A DNA stretch of 18,960 bases from JAAYCI01 sp964369525 (GCA_964369525.1 CAYJEW010000036.1:1-18960); one strand, 5' to 3'; positions 6,929 to 14,894 are shown, counted from the stretch's first letter. A program made the numbers and translations. Notes: generated by a model not told the origin, from the letters alone.

Positions 6929-7966
6929 CTACACATATACTACTGTGTATCTACCTGTCTCTTGCTCGTACAGTTCAAACACATCTTGTAGTGATTGGGA
7001 AACATATATTGTATTTGTATTGTCCAGCAATATGGCCCGCCCGCCGCTTTGCATATATTCCAGCGCTCGTTCTTTTCCCCACACAAAAAGTGTGGTAGAC
7101 CAAAAATCGGCCTCTGCGCCATTGGCGTGTACTACCCCCACCGAAACAATATCACTCTCAACAGGGAGGCCTGTGCTTGAGTTGAATATATGTATATATG
7201 TTTGGCCGTCTTGCTCAAAATAGCGTTCGTGGCCACCCGATACTGCAATAACCTCGTTTTGCATCTCTACCGTTGCAATGTATTGTTGCTGGCCGCTTGG
7301 GTCGGCAAAGCCGATATTGAATGGGGCATTATCGGGCTTTTGGCCATATACATAGGTATTACCGCCAATCCACAGCAGGGCGGCTGTGAGGTTGTGTTGG
7401 CTGTATATCTCGGCTGCGATGGCGCAGGCCGCACCCTTGGCAATTCCGCCAAGGTCTATGCCCATGCCCTCCAGCGGCAGGGTTACGCGTGTACCGTCTA
7501 TCTGCACCAGGCTGTCGTTTACCAGCGGCAACAGCTCTTGCAGTTCTTGGCTAGTAGGGACCCGTGGGTTTTCGCTTGTAACCGCCCACGCATTGGTAAG
7601 TGGCGCAACCGTTATGGCAAAAGCCCCCTCGCTTTGCGCCGATAGCTCCAGCGCTTGCGTGAGAAGCTGCGCTGTTTCCGGCGCCACCTCTACCCCTTCG
7701 CCGCCAGCTGAGGCATTGATGCGGGCAATATCCGAGCCTACGGTGTACATTGAAAGGCGTTGGTCATACTCGGCTAGCGCCTCGTTTACCTGCTGCATTG
7801 CCTGTTGTGCGCCTGCGCCCCATGCGCGTTGCTCTATAATTGTATTCATAGCATAGGTTGTGGATATTTGCGCCTCTTGATTTTCGGCGCAACCGCCCAG
7901 TGCAAAAGTGGCAAATAAGGCGCCTATGAGCAGCGCCGATATATTTCGCTTTTTTTGAAATTTCAT
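6929..7966 (-). CDS. apbE: FAD:protein FMN transferase, lipoprotein form (ApbE)
   Basis: 345 residues. It transfers FMN from FAD onto a Thr/Ser of target proteins outside the membrane, a Mg2+-dependent reaction. A signal peptide ends in the lipobox LGGC (Cys26), so it is anchored to the outer face of the membrane. Family motifs in order: MGIDLGGIAKG (residues 168-178), LLWIGGNTYVYG (198-208), AVSGGHERYF (241-250), HIFNSSTGLP (259-268, the usual HI-P-TG loop), and ADFWSTTLFVWG (286-297), whose Asp287 sits at the metal-site position. The frame is open to 8092, but the ATG at 7966 is preceded by GAGGG at good spacing and gives a correct signal peptide. Its likely substrate is encoded divergently at 8138. 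Confidence 0.95.
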   Translation of the reverse strand: MKFQKKRNISALLIGALFATFALGGCAENQEAQISTTYAMNTIIEQRAWGAGAQQAMQQVNEALAEYDQRLSMYTVGSDIARINASAGGEGVEVAPETAQLLTQALELSAQSEGAFAITVAPLTNAWAVTSENPRVPTSQELQELLPLVNDSLVQIDGTRVTLPLEGMGIDLGGIAKGAACAIAAEIYSQHNLTAALLWIGGNTYVYGQKPDNAPFNIGFADPSGQQQYIATVEMQNEVIAVSGGHERYFEQDGQTYIHIFNSSTGLPVESDIVSVGVVHANGAEADFWSTTLFVWGKERALEYMQSGGRAILLDNTNTIYVSQSLQDVFELYEQETGRYTVVYV

Positions 7967-8009
7967 GCTTTGCCCTCTCTGCGTTATTGCTAATATGTTT
8001 GTTATCAGT

Positions 8010-8038
8010 ATATTACTCAGCTTGCGAGATGCTGTCAA
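8010..8038 (-). promoter_or_regulatory. Promoter of apbE
   Basis: Minus strand: -35 TTGACA (8033-8038), 17-base spacer, -10 TAATAT (8010-8015). The -35 box forms one arm of the palindrome at 8033-8058. Confidence 0.85.
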
Positions 8039-8058
8039 ATATTGATACATATTTGACA
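8033..8058. promoter_or_regulatory. Palindromic operator-like site between divergent promoters
   Basis: Perfect 10-bp inverted repeat TGTCAAATAT-N6-ATATTTGACA. Each arm contains the -35 hexamer of one of the two divergent promoters. Nothing in the window identifies a regulator for it; it may be a repressor operator or only a consequence of two mirrored -35 regions. Confidence 0.6.
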
Positions 8059-8082
8059 TTCGACTTTTAACAGTGGTATTAT
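8053..8082 (+). promoter_or_regulatory. Promoter of the FMN-binding lipoprotein gene
   Basis: -35 TTGACA (8053-8058), 18-base spacer, -10 TATTAT (8077-8082). The start codon is 55 bases downstream. Confidence 0.85.
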
Positions 8083-8137
8083 GTTTAAACATTGCTTATC
8101 CGCTAGGGTTTTCTCGCGGTGAGATTGGGGGAGCTTA

Positions 8138-8599
8138 ATGAAGCGCTTTTTTACTGTTTTATCGCTATTTTTAGTCTTGTCATTGCTGCTTTTCGGATGC
8201 GGCGACAGCACTACGGTGCAGACATTTCAAGACGGAACATATTATGCTGAATATGAGAATTTTGACAGCTACGGGTATAAAGATTATATCGAGGTTGTGG
8301 TTCAAGACGGGGTTGTAACTACCATTGTGTTTAACGGCATAAATGCAGAAGGCAACCTAAAAACTGAAGACTTAACATATGAAAACGACATGCAGGTACT
8401 GCATGAAACCTACCCGCGCAAATACACACAAGACCTTGTAAACCAATATCTGGCCGTGCAAAATATAAGCGATGTGGACACCGTTGCAGGGGCTACCTAT
8501 TCCAGCAACAGCTTCACTGCACTTTTTACAGCGCTGCAGCCTTACATGGTAACAGGCAATACCGAGCCTATTATTATAGAAAATATACCTGTAATGTAG
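8138..8599 (+). CDS. Small FMN-binding-domain lipoprotein (likely ApbE substrate)
   Basis: 153 residues with signal peptide MKRFFTVLSLFLVLSLLLFG and lipobox cysteine Cys21. One FMN-binding-like domain follows: GTYYAEYENFDSYGYKDYIEV is the typical opening strand pair, then VVTTIVFNGINAEGN. It ends with the ApbE target-like sequence DTVAGATYSS (residues 114-123), close to the D-x-x-(S/T)-G-A-T flavinylation consensus; Thr120 is the expected FMN attachment residue. The ATG follows GGGGGAG at 5 bases. The expected role, by analogy to PplA of Listeria, is a surface-anchored flavoprotein carrying electrons outward. PplA itself has two such domains; this one has one. Ala replaces the usual Ser/Thr before GAT, a small departure from consensus. 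Confidence 0.83.
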   Translation: MKRFFTVLSLFLVLSLLLFGCGDSTTVQTFQDGTYYAEYENFDSYGYKDYIEVVVQDGVVTTIVFNGINAEGNLKTEDLTYENDMQVLHETYPRKYTQDLVNQYLAVQNISDVDTVAGATYSSNSFTALFTALQPYMVTGNTEPIIIENIPVM

Positions 8600-8624
8600 C
8601 TGTGTATTTATTTAGGTTTTAATT

Positions 8625-8664
8625 GGTTCATCGCTGTGTTTTTACAAAGTGATGGACCTTTTTT
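8625..8664 (+). terminator. Terminator of the FMN-binding lipoprotein gene
   Basis: Stem GGTTCATCGCT (8625-8635) with AGTGATGGACC (8648-8658), 11 pairs including two wobbles, then six T (8659-8664). It is 25 bases after the stop codon. Confidence 0.75.
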
Positions 8665-8689
8665 ATATGGCTCTTACTGGCCTAGCCAC

Positions 8690-8718
8690 TTGCACTATTA
8701 TTAAAAATCGTGTAGTAT
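8690..8718 (+). promoter_or_regulatory. Promoter of the DUF4358-MBOAT-DHHW operon
   Basis: -35 TTGCAC (8690-8695), 17-base spacer, -10 TAGTAT (8713-8718). It follows the preceding terminator and lies 54 bases before the start codon. Confidence 0.7.
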
Positions 8719-8772
8719 GTAACATGGTTTACAACATTATTTATACTTATGAATTGCTTGAGGTATATTATT

Positions 8773-9360
8773 ATGAAACAATTAATAAGCGCACTTTTAC
8801 TGGGATGCTGCTTACTGTTTATGCTTACAGCTTGCGACAGTGGCGACACTTCTGCTCCATCGCAGGCCGCAAGCAGTATGTCGGAGGCTATGCCTGCGTC
8901 GTCCGCTGCAGCGCAAAGCTCGGCTGATTCTGCGGCAGGCTCATCTACCGCACCTGCTATGTACGACGTGAGCACCCTGCTGGAAACATTTAGCGCCGCC
9001 GCAAACCTTGGCGCTACCATAGAGGTACGCCAGCTTGATTTAGAGCTGTCGGGCGTGGACGTGGCGAACTTTGTGGCAATGGCAGGTGCAGAGGCGCAAA
9101 CCTCGGCCGAAACAGGCGGGGTTGTGCTGGTAATACAGGCTACACCCGGTGCCGGAGAAACAGTGGCAGACGAGCTTTTAGCCTACCGCGATGCACGCAT
9201 GGGCAACGAAGACTACGCCGAGTTTGAAACCGCACGCACCAATACCGAGCAGGTGCGTATTGAAGTGTTTGGCGACTATGTGATATATGCTGTATCCGCT
9301 ACCGGCCATGAAGGCGGCTGGCAACAGCTGGACGACGCCATTGCCGCAGCGTTTGCATAA
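8773..9360 (+). CDS. DUF4358-like lipoprotein
   Basis: 195 residues from the ATG at 8773. GAGG lies 9 bases upstream, and this start gives a clean signal peptide with lipobox LTAC, Cys21; the frame opens earlier at 8749. After Cys21 comes a low-complexity Ser/Ala/Gln linker of about 45 residues, a spacer that lifts the folded part off the membrane. The C-terminal domain (from about MYDVSTLLETF) has LLAYRDARMGNEDYAEFETARTN reading into the short strand GDYVIYAVS, the pattern of DUF4358 proteins. Such proteins commonly occur next to MBOAT and DHHW genes in Clostridia, as here. The function is not known; an accessory role in surface-polymer acylation is inferred from position. Confidence 0.72.
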   Translation: MKQLISALLLGCCLLFMLTACDSGDTSAPSQAASSMSEAMPASSAAAQSSADSAAGSSTAPAMYDVSTLLETFSAAANLGATIEVRQLDLELSGVDVANFVAMAGAEAQTSAETGGVVLVIQATPGAGETVADELLAYRDARMGNEDYAEFETARTNTEQVRIEVFGDYVIYAVSATGHEGGWQQLDDAIAAAFA

Positions 9361-9382
9361 AAGGTTAACTATATAAAAACTC

Positions 9383-9413
9383 AGAGCCGTCGCCATAAAA
9401 TCGCGGCGGCTCT
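9383..9413 (+). other. Intercistronic hairpin without T run
   Basis: AGAGCCGTCGC (9383-9393) pairs with GCGGCGGCTCT (9403-9413): 11 pairs, one wobble, 9-base loop. No U tract follows, so it is more likely a message-stabilising or processing hairpin between the lipoprotein and MBOAT genes than a full terminator. Confidence 0.6.
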
Positions 9414-9430
9414 TGCTGTGAGGGTTCATT

Positions 9431-10852
9431 ATGCTTTTCAGCACCGTTTTGTTCGTGTTTCGATTTCTTCCTATCACGCTACTATTATATTACCTAAGCC
9501 CGCCTCGGCTAAAAAACACCACCCTGTTTATATGCAGTTTGGTTTTTTATTGCTGGGGTGAAATTGCGTTTTTCTGGATTATGGCGGCGGTTATACTTAT
9601 AAATTATATCTGCGGGCTTTGCATTGGGAAATTTTATCAAAACATAAAGCTACGGCGCTTGTTTTTGGTGGTATCTATAATTGGTAGCCTTTCAATGCTA
9701 TTGTACTTTAAATATTCCAACTTTTTGATTGACAATGTGAACAATGTTTTTGGTACAGGGCTTGCATCGGTGGGCGACCTGGTGCTACCGCTTGGTATAA
9801 GTTTTTACACATTCCAGTCTATGAGTTACAGTATTGATGTATACCGTGGCAAAGCGCAGGCTGAGAAAAACCCCATTACATTTGGCACATATGTTGTGAT
9901 GTTTCCACAACTAATTGCAGGACCTATTGTTCGCTACACCGACATTAGTGAGCGCCTGCACACCCTAAAAGGCCGCGTTACCATAGACCGTATAGACAGC
10001 GGTATTACGCTGTTTATATTTGGGCTTGCAAAAAAGGTGCTTATTGCTGATAGTATTAGCCGCCTTTGGACCGATATTATTGGCCAGTATGCAGGAGGCA
10101 GCCTTACCGAAGCCGGTGTTGGGCTGGAGAATGTGTCTACCCCGCTGGCTTGGCTGGGCATTGTTGCCTACACATTATATATATACTACGATTTTTCCGG
10201 CTATTCACTTATGGGCATTGGCATGGGCAAGATGCTGGGTTTTGACTTCCCTGACAACTTCAACCTACCATACATAAGCCGCTCTATTACAGAGTTTTGG
10301 CGTCGCTGGCACATTAGCCTATCATCTTGGTTTAAAGAGTATATTTATGTTCCGCTTGGGGGCAACCGCAAAGGACTGCCACGTCAGCTTGTTAACATAC
10401 TGGTGGTGTGGTTTCTTACCGGATTTTGGCACGGCGCTAACTGGAACTTCATTCTCTGGGGGCTTTACTACTGCGCATTCCTTGTAATTGAAAAGATATT
10501 TTTATTGAAGCGCCTGGAAAAAGGTCGGGTTTGGCCACACATATACACCATGATTATTGTGGTAGTAGGTTGGGCATTGTTTGTGGGTAGTGACCCGGGG
10601 GTGAGCTTATCTTTGCTTGTGGAAAAATTGTTTGTGCCTCAAAGCGGCATAAGCGCACTATATTTTGCACGTAACTACATAGGTATTTTGGCGGTGGCGG
10701 TGCTGTTTGCCAGCTCTTTACCACAAAAGATATACAACAAGATAAAACATATCACCGCACTGCGTGGAGCAATTTTGCTGGCGCTTTTTGTCACTAGTAT
10801 TGCTTATATGGTGGCCGGCGGCTACAGCCCGTTTTTATACTTTAACTTTTAA
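9431..10852 (+). CDS. MBOAT-family O-acyltransferase (AlgI/DltB-like)
   Basis: 473 residues with many membrane segments. It is expected to move an acyl (often acetyl) group across the membrane toward an extracytoplasmic acceptor. Family marks: LPLGISFYTFQSMSYSIDVYRG (119-140), FPQLIAGPIVRYTDI (158-172), FWRRWHISLSSWFKEYIYVPLGGNRKG (from 289, containing His294) and FLTGFWHGANWNFILWGLYY (from 328), in which His334 is the invariant MBOAT histidine. Full length is normal for the AlgI-like group. The ATG follows GAGGG. The neighbours, a DUF4358 lipoprotein before and a DHHW protein 27 bases after, match the usual three-gene arrangement. The acceptor polymer cannot be told; no dlt genes are present. 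Confidence 0.93.
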   Translation: MLFSTVLFVFRFLPITLLLYYLSPPRLKNTTLFICSLVFYCWGEIAFFWIMAAVILINYICGLCIGKFYQNIKLRRLFLVVSIIGSLSMLLYFKYSNFLIDNVNNVFGTGLASVGDLVLPLGISFYTFQSMSYSIDVYRGKAQAEKNPITFGTYVVMFPQLIAGPIVRYTDISERLHTLKGRVTIDRIDSGITLFIFGLAKKVLIADSISRLWTDIIGQYAGGSLTEAGVGLENVSTPLAWLGIVAYTLYIYYDFSGYSLMGIGMGKMLGFDFPDNFNLPYISRSITEFWRRWHISLSSWFKEYIYVPLGGNRKGLPRQLVNILVVWFLTGFWHGANWNFILWGLYYCAFLVIEKIFLLKRLEKGRVWPHIYTMIIVVVGWALFVGSDPGVSLSLLVEKLFVPQSGISALYFARNYIGILAVAVLFASSLPQKIYNKIKHITALRGAILLALFVTSIAYMVAGGYSPFLYFNF

Positions 10853-10879
10853 ACTAAACTTTGCAAAGGAGGCCTGCGT

Positions 10880-12028
10880 ATGAGAGCCCAGCTGCGTAAA
10901 TATCCTATTGTGCCAGTGTTTCTTGCGGTGCTTGTTTTGTTTAGTTTTGTTGATATTGTAAAGCCGGACAAGGAATCTTCCGAGCTTGAAAACCGCATGC
11001 TTAGGCAGGCGCCCACATTTAGCTGGGATTCTTTGTTGGAAAACCAATGGACACAGGCCTACGGCGAGTACACACGCGAGCAGTTTTTACTGCGTGACGA
11101 GTGGGTGAGCTTGCAGAGCGTGTTCGAGCTTGCACTGGGCAAGCTGGAGGCTGGCGGCGTTTGGTATGCCGACGACGGGTACCAGATTGCAAAAAACAGT
11201 GTTTTCACCAATGCGCAACAACTACGACTGCCTGCAAATGTGCAGGCGGTAAGCGAGCTTGCACAGCGCCATGAAGGGCAGGTGCACGCTATTGTAGTGC
11301 CCTCGCCTGCAAATATTCTTAGCAGTAGCCTACCGTGGTCGCCGCCGCAGATTGACGAAAATGCACTTACCGACGAAATGTTTACAGAGATGCGGGCGGC
11401 CGGAGTAAATGTGGTGGAGTTGCGTGATGATTTTACACAGTATAACCAAGAAGGTGCCCAGCTGTACTACCGCACCGACCATCACTGGACCACCGACGGC
11501 GGCGCCGCGATTGCGTACGAGGCTTTTTGCGAAGCTACCGGCCAAACAGCTGTACTGCCCAGCGACGAGGTGCGCATGGAAGTGCCCGGATTTTTAGGCA
11601 CAAATTTTGCCAAAACAAAGCGATTTGGCACACCCAGCGAAACGCTTGTGTACTACGATTTGCCAAACGCAATGACGATACACACCGTGCAAAACGATGG
11701 CAGTATTTTGCAGACTACCGAAGGTATTATGGACACAGCGCGGTTTGATGACTACGATAAATACGCCGCTTTTTTGCATGGCAACAACGGATATTCGGTA
11801 ATACAGGGCAACGGCGAGGGTTCTATATTGGTGGTGAAGGACAGCTATGCCAACAGCTTTGTGCCATATCTTGTGGAGAACTATGCCACCATAGGCATTA
11901 TTGACCTTCGTGCTTGGTTTGAGGTAGATGCTACCTTTACAGAAGGCAACTACGACGAAATTTTGGTGCTTTATTCCTTTGCGTCTTTCAGCGAGGACGC
12001 ATATCTGTCGCGTATGTCTAACACATAA
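10880..12028 (+). CDS. DHHW family (AlgJ/AlgX-like SGNH) protein
   Basis: 382 residues. One N-terminal membrane anchor (about residues 8-27) is followed by an extracytoplasmic domain. The family opening LENRMLRQAPTFSWDSLL-n-YTREQFLLRDEW is clear, as is the signature TDHHWTTDGG (Asp200, His201, His202, Trp203). A later KDSYANSF places Ser322 where the SGNH-like nucleophile is expected. In alginate acetylation, AlgJ/AlgX use these residues to transfer acetyl to the sugar polymer; here it probably finishes the reaction begun by the MBOAT protein. The start is fixed by a strong AAAGGAGG site 7 bases upstream. Third and last gene of the operon. Confidence 0.9.
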   Translation: MRAQLRKYPIVPVFLAVLVLFSFVDIVKPDKESSELENRMLRQAPTFSWDSLLENQWTQAYGEYTREQFLLRDEWVSLQSVFELALGKLEAGGVWYADDGYQIAKNSVFTNAQQLRLPANVQAVSELAQRHEGQVHAIVVPSPANILSSSLPWSPPQIDENALTDEMFTEMRAAGVNVVELRDDFTQYNQEGAQLYYRTDHHWTTDGGAAIAYEAFCEATGQTAVLPSDEVRMEVPGFLGTNFAKTKRFGTPSETLVYYDLPNAMTIHTVQNDGSILQTTEGIMDTARFDDYDKYAAFLHGNNGYSVIQGNGEGSILVVKDSYANSFVPYLVENYATIGIIDLRAWFEVDATFTEGNYDEILVLYSFASFSEDAYLSRMSNT

Positions 12029-12071
12029 TGTGTGGCGTTTTTTGCGGCGGAGCTTGATGTTATAACACTTA

Positions 12072-12114
12072 TAAAAAAAACCAGTTGCCTTTTATTTGAG
12101 GCAGCTGATTTTTA
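12072..12114. terminator. Bidirectional terminator between converging operons
   Basis: 8-bp stem CAGTTGCC (12082-12089) with GGCAGCTG (12100-12107), flanked by eight A on the left (12073-12080) and T-rich sequence on the right. On the plus strand it ends the DHHW operon; on the minus strand eight T follow the stem and end the KamA operon. Confidence 0.75.
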
Positions 12115-12141
12115 TTTGATTTTTTGTGTGGTTTTTACGGC

Positions 12142-13233
12142 TTAGTCCAGCCAAGCTTTTTTGTCGTCTACATTCTGAGTAAATAGCTTGCCCAGCCGCA
12201 CGCCGTCTTGCGCTTCGTGATATTTAAACACCATCTCGTGGTCGTTATATATGCCAAGAATTTCTATCTTGCCTGTTACATGCGACAGGCAGTATCTGAA
12301 GGCTTTACCAAGGCCGTACTGCATGGCCTTGGCATCTTCCACAATTTGATAGCCTGTGCGCAGCGGCACCTGAAACTGATTTTTAACACCCGACACAGGG
12401 CGACACTGGAACACATAGTAAGGCTCGGCGCCTATGCTTACCAACCGCCTTAACAGGCCGCCCAGCTGCTGTGGCGTATCATTAATACCGCGCAACAGCA
12501 CCGTTTGATTGCGCACCGGAATGCCTCTGCGGATAAATGCATGCACCGCTTTTGTGGCTTCGGATGTAATTTCACGCTCGTGGTTAAACTGGGTGACAAG
12601 ATATAGTTGTTTTTGCTTTCCAAATTCATCTAGCATATCTAACAGCTGCGCGTCTTGCAGTATGCGCGAGGGGAACACCACCGGCACACGGCTACAGATG
12701 CGGATGCTATCGAGATGTGGGATATCTACAAGCATTGAGAGGATACGGCGCAGGCGCTCGTTGCTGTTTAGTAGTGCATCGCCGCCTGATATAAGCACGT
12801 TTTTTATCTCGGTGTGCTCTTGAATATAATCCCGCATGGCGTCAAAGTTTTGCGCCACTTCTTCGTCTGACGTGCCCACCAGCCGTTTGCGGAAGCAGTG
12901 GCGGCAGTACATAGCGCAGGCGTTTGTGGATAAAATTAGCGCTGTTTCTTTATATTTATGCTGCAGGCCGGGCACTACCGTGTTGCTGGCCTCGCCGCTT
13001 GTGTCGAAGCTACCGGAGAGGTCGGTTTCCAGCACAGAGGGTATAGACATGCGCATTATAGGGTCGTTTGGGTCGCTGAAATCTATTAACGAAAGGTAGT
13101 ATGGCGTGATGGACATTGGGAACTGCGCCAAAATATCTCTTATTTGTTTTTGCTCATCTTGGTTTAGCGGCATGTGTGGCAAAAGGTCTTCCACCTGCCG
13201 CAAGTTCTGTGCAAGCTCATTCTCCCATGGCAC
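12142..13233 (-). CDS. KamA-family radical SAM/PLP aminomutase-like enzyme
   Basis: 363 residues. The family uses a [4Fe-4S] cluster, S-adenosylmethionine and PLP for 1,2-amino shifts such as lysine to beta-lysine. The cluster motif is CAMYCRHC (Cys106, Cys110, Cys113), followed by FRKR, VLISGGDALL (147-155), ICSRVPVVFPSR (179-190) and YYVFQCRPVSG. The usual PLP-lysine motif PGGGGK is replaced by SHVTGK, with Lys322 in the matching place. The protein is also some 50 residues shorter than clostridial KamA, lacking much of its C-terminal part. It may act on another substrate. The GTG start lies one base after the stop of the upstream hydrolase (translational coupling); a weak GGAG lies inside that gene's end. 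Last gene of the operon. Confidence 0.88.
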   Translation of the reverse strand: MPWENELAQNLRQVEDLLPHMPLNQDEQKQIRDILAQFPMSITPYYLSLIDFSDPNDPIMRMSIPSVLETDLSGSFDTSGEASNTVVPGLQHKYKETALILSTNACAMYCRHCFRKRLVGTSDEEVAQNFDAMRDYIQEHTEIKNVLISGGDALLNSNERLRRILSMLVDIPHLDSIRICSRVPVVFPSRILQDAQLLDMLDEFGKQKQLYLVTQFNHEREITSEATKAVHAFIRRGIPVRNQTVLLRGINDTPQQLGGLLRRLVSIGAEPYYVFQCRPVSGVKNQFQVPLRTGYQIVEDAKAMQYGLGKAFRYCLSHVTGKIEILGIYNDHEMVFKYHEAQDGVRLGKLFTQNVDDKKAWLD

Positions 13234-13234
13234 T

Positions 13235-14188
13235 TCACTCCACCCCGCTTTCTGACCACCATTTTTTTAGAAATTGTAACACGTCGTTATACACGTCTGC
13301 ACGATTAGTTTCGTTTAGCACCTCGTGGCGCGCGCCTTCGTATGTGATGTACTCTAAGTTTTTCACCCCTGCCGCATGCATCCATCTACGCACCTGATTT
13401 GGGCCTTTGCCATAGTTGCCCACAGGGTCTGCAGAGCCTTGTATCATAAGCACCGGCATATCTTTACGCACCTGTACCGCCCATGCGGGCCCGCTTACTT
13501 TTTTTAGCACCGCCAGCAGCTCGTGAAAGCCGTTGGCTGTAAAATGGAATGTGCACAAAGGGTCGGCCGAGTATTTGGCGACCACCTCGGAATCTCTGCT
13601 TATCCAGTCGTGAGGGGTGGCGGGGTTTGGTACCTTTGCAAGATAGGAGCCGAACGCCATATTGTGCAATAGCGGCGGGCGGGTTCTTGCACCATTCGTT
13701 TTTGCAATTACAGAGGACAAAGCAAGCCCAAAGTTTACAAGAGGGTTTTTGCCACCTGTGCCGCTAATGATGAGGCCATCTATATCTTGAGGCCACATTG
13801 CGGCATAGCGCCTTGCAAAAAAACTGCCCATACTATGCCCCAGCAAAACAAGCGGCAGGCCCGGAAAAGCCGTACGTGCGATTTTGCCCATCTGTTTTAA
13901 ATCTTGCAGCACAAACCTGCGGCCGCCTTTTTCGGTGAAAAAGCCAAGATCATCTTCGGTGGCCACACTGCCGCCATGACCTAGATGGTCGTTACCGCAA
14001 ACCACAACGCCGCACGCGGCTAAAAAGCTTGCAAATTCTTCGTATCTGCGCATATATTCAGACATGCCATGGCTGATTTGCAAAATGCAAAACGGCTTAA
14101 CATTAGCATTAGTATAAAAATGCGCCTGTATTTTGTGGATATTATCTGACGAATTAAACCATATGTCTTTTCTCTCTGTTTTCTGCAC
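13235..14188 (-). CDS. Alpha/beta hydrolase, monoacylglycerol lipase-like
   Basis: 317 residues of the serine-hydrolase (Hydrolase_4/PldB) group, predicted to cleave mono- or lysolipid esters. The triad is visible: nucleophile Ser119 in GHSMGS, Asp254 in QGSADPVG, His288 in GARHEV. The oxyanion-loop sequence SHGMSEYMRRY (39-49) and DHLGHGGS (67-74) are typical of monoglyceride lipases. There is no signal peptide, so it is cytoplasmic. It begins at GTG 14188 inside the end of the HAD gene (35-base overlap), with AGGAGG upstream at good spacing. The natural substrate is not determined. Confidence 0.88.
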   Translation of the reverse strand: MQKTERKDIWFNSSDNIHKIQAHFYTNANVKPFCILQISHGMSEYMRRYEEFASFLAACGVVVCGNDHLGHGGSVATEDDLGFFTEKGGRRFVLQDLKQMGKIARTAFPGLPLVLLGHSMGSFFARRYAAMWPQDIDGLIISGTGGKNPLVNFGLALSSVIAKTNGARTRPPLLHNMAFGSYLAKVPNPATPHDWISRDSEVVAKYSADPLCTFHFTANGFHELLAVLKKVSGPAWAVQVRKDMPVLMIQGSADPVGNYGKGPNQVRRWMHAAGVKNLEYITYEGARHEVLNETNRADVYNDVLQFLKKWWSESGVE

Positions 14189-14894
14189 GCCTAAGTTCCT
14201 CCTCTCCTACTGCTATCAGTTTTACCTCGGTAAAACTTTTTGCTGTATGGGTGGGCACAATATCTGTGGTATTTTCTTGTTGTGTGAAGTTGCACCAGCA
14301 TGTGCTTATGCCTGCTGAGTTGCCGCCTTGCACGTCAGCCGTGAGGCTATCGCCAATCATAAGCACACGGCTACGGTTGTTTATGCCTAAATGTTTTAGC
14401 GCTGTGTTGAAAATTTTGGGAGATGGCTTTGCCGCCCCCACCTTTTCGCTGACAAACACACCGTCGAAATAAGGCATAAGGCCGCTTTTTTCAAGGCGCA
14501 CCTGCTGTGCCTTCCAACTACCATTGCTTACGGCGGCCAGCGTGGCAAACTCGGCAAGTTCTGCCAAAAGCTCTTTTGCACCTACAAATGCGTCGGCCGA
14601 GGAGGAGAGGCTTGTCATAAATGTATTATTCAATCGCACAGCGTCGCCCTGGAGGTTTAACTCTTGCAGCAGCTTTGAAAAACGGCGCACCACAAGCTTT
14701 TCTTTCTTAATCTCGCCGCGTTCTAACTGTTTCCACATCCCGGTGTTGATAGCCGAAAAGCGGGCGGCTACCTCTTCTGTTGCGGGAAGGCCCTCTTTAT
14801 CCATGGCCTCTATAACAGCATTACGCTCGGCCGTGGCAAAGTCTAGCAACGTGCCGTCAATATCAATTAAAAGGCAACTGTAGTTTGCCGCCAT
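14154..14894 (-). CDS. HAD-family hydrolase, YjjG-like nucleotidase
   Basis: 246 residues. HAD motif I is DIDGTLLDF (Asp11 nucleophile, Asp13 acid/base), motif II Ser in AAVSNGSWK, motif III Lys in AAKPSPKIF, motif IV GDSLTADVQGG, in that order; a helical cap lies between I and II. The DGTLLDF opening, cap and NSAGISTCWCN segment fit the YjjG/noncanonical pyrimidine 5'-nucleotidase group, which removes abnormal nucleotides. Phosphatase activity on another small phosphate is equally possible. The ATG follows AAGGGGG at 7 bases. It overlaps the downstream lipase gene and lies 49 bases after the SGNH gene. Confidence 0.87.
   Translation of the reverse strand: MAANYSCLLIDIDGTLLDFATAERNAVIEAMDKEGLPATEEVAARFSAINTGMWKQLERGEIKKEKLVVRRFSKLLQELNLQGDAVRLNNTFMTSLSSSADAFVGAKELLAELAEFATLAAVSNGSWKAQQVRLEKSGLMPYFDGVFVSEKVGAAKPSPKIFNTALKHLGINNRSRVLMIGDSLTADVQGGNSAGISTCWCNFTQQENTTDIVPTHTAKSFTEVKLIAVGEEELRRAENREKRHMV

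Noticed and set aside
7967..8092. 42-residue extension of ApbE upstream of 7966
   Set aside because: It runs through the divergent promoter region and would bury the signal peptide.
8682..9020. Minus-strand frame opposite the DUF4358-like lipoprotein
   Set aside because: Antisense to a gene with signal peptide, lipobox and promoter; low-complexity Ala/Ser translation only.
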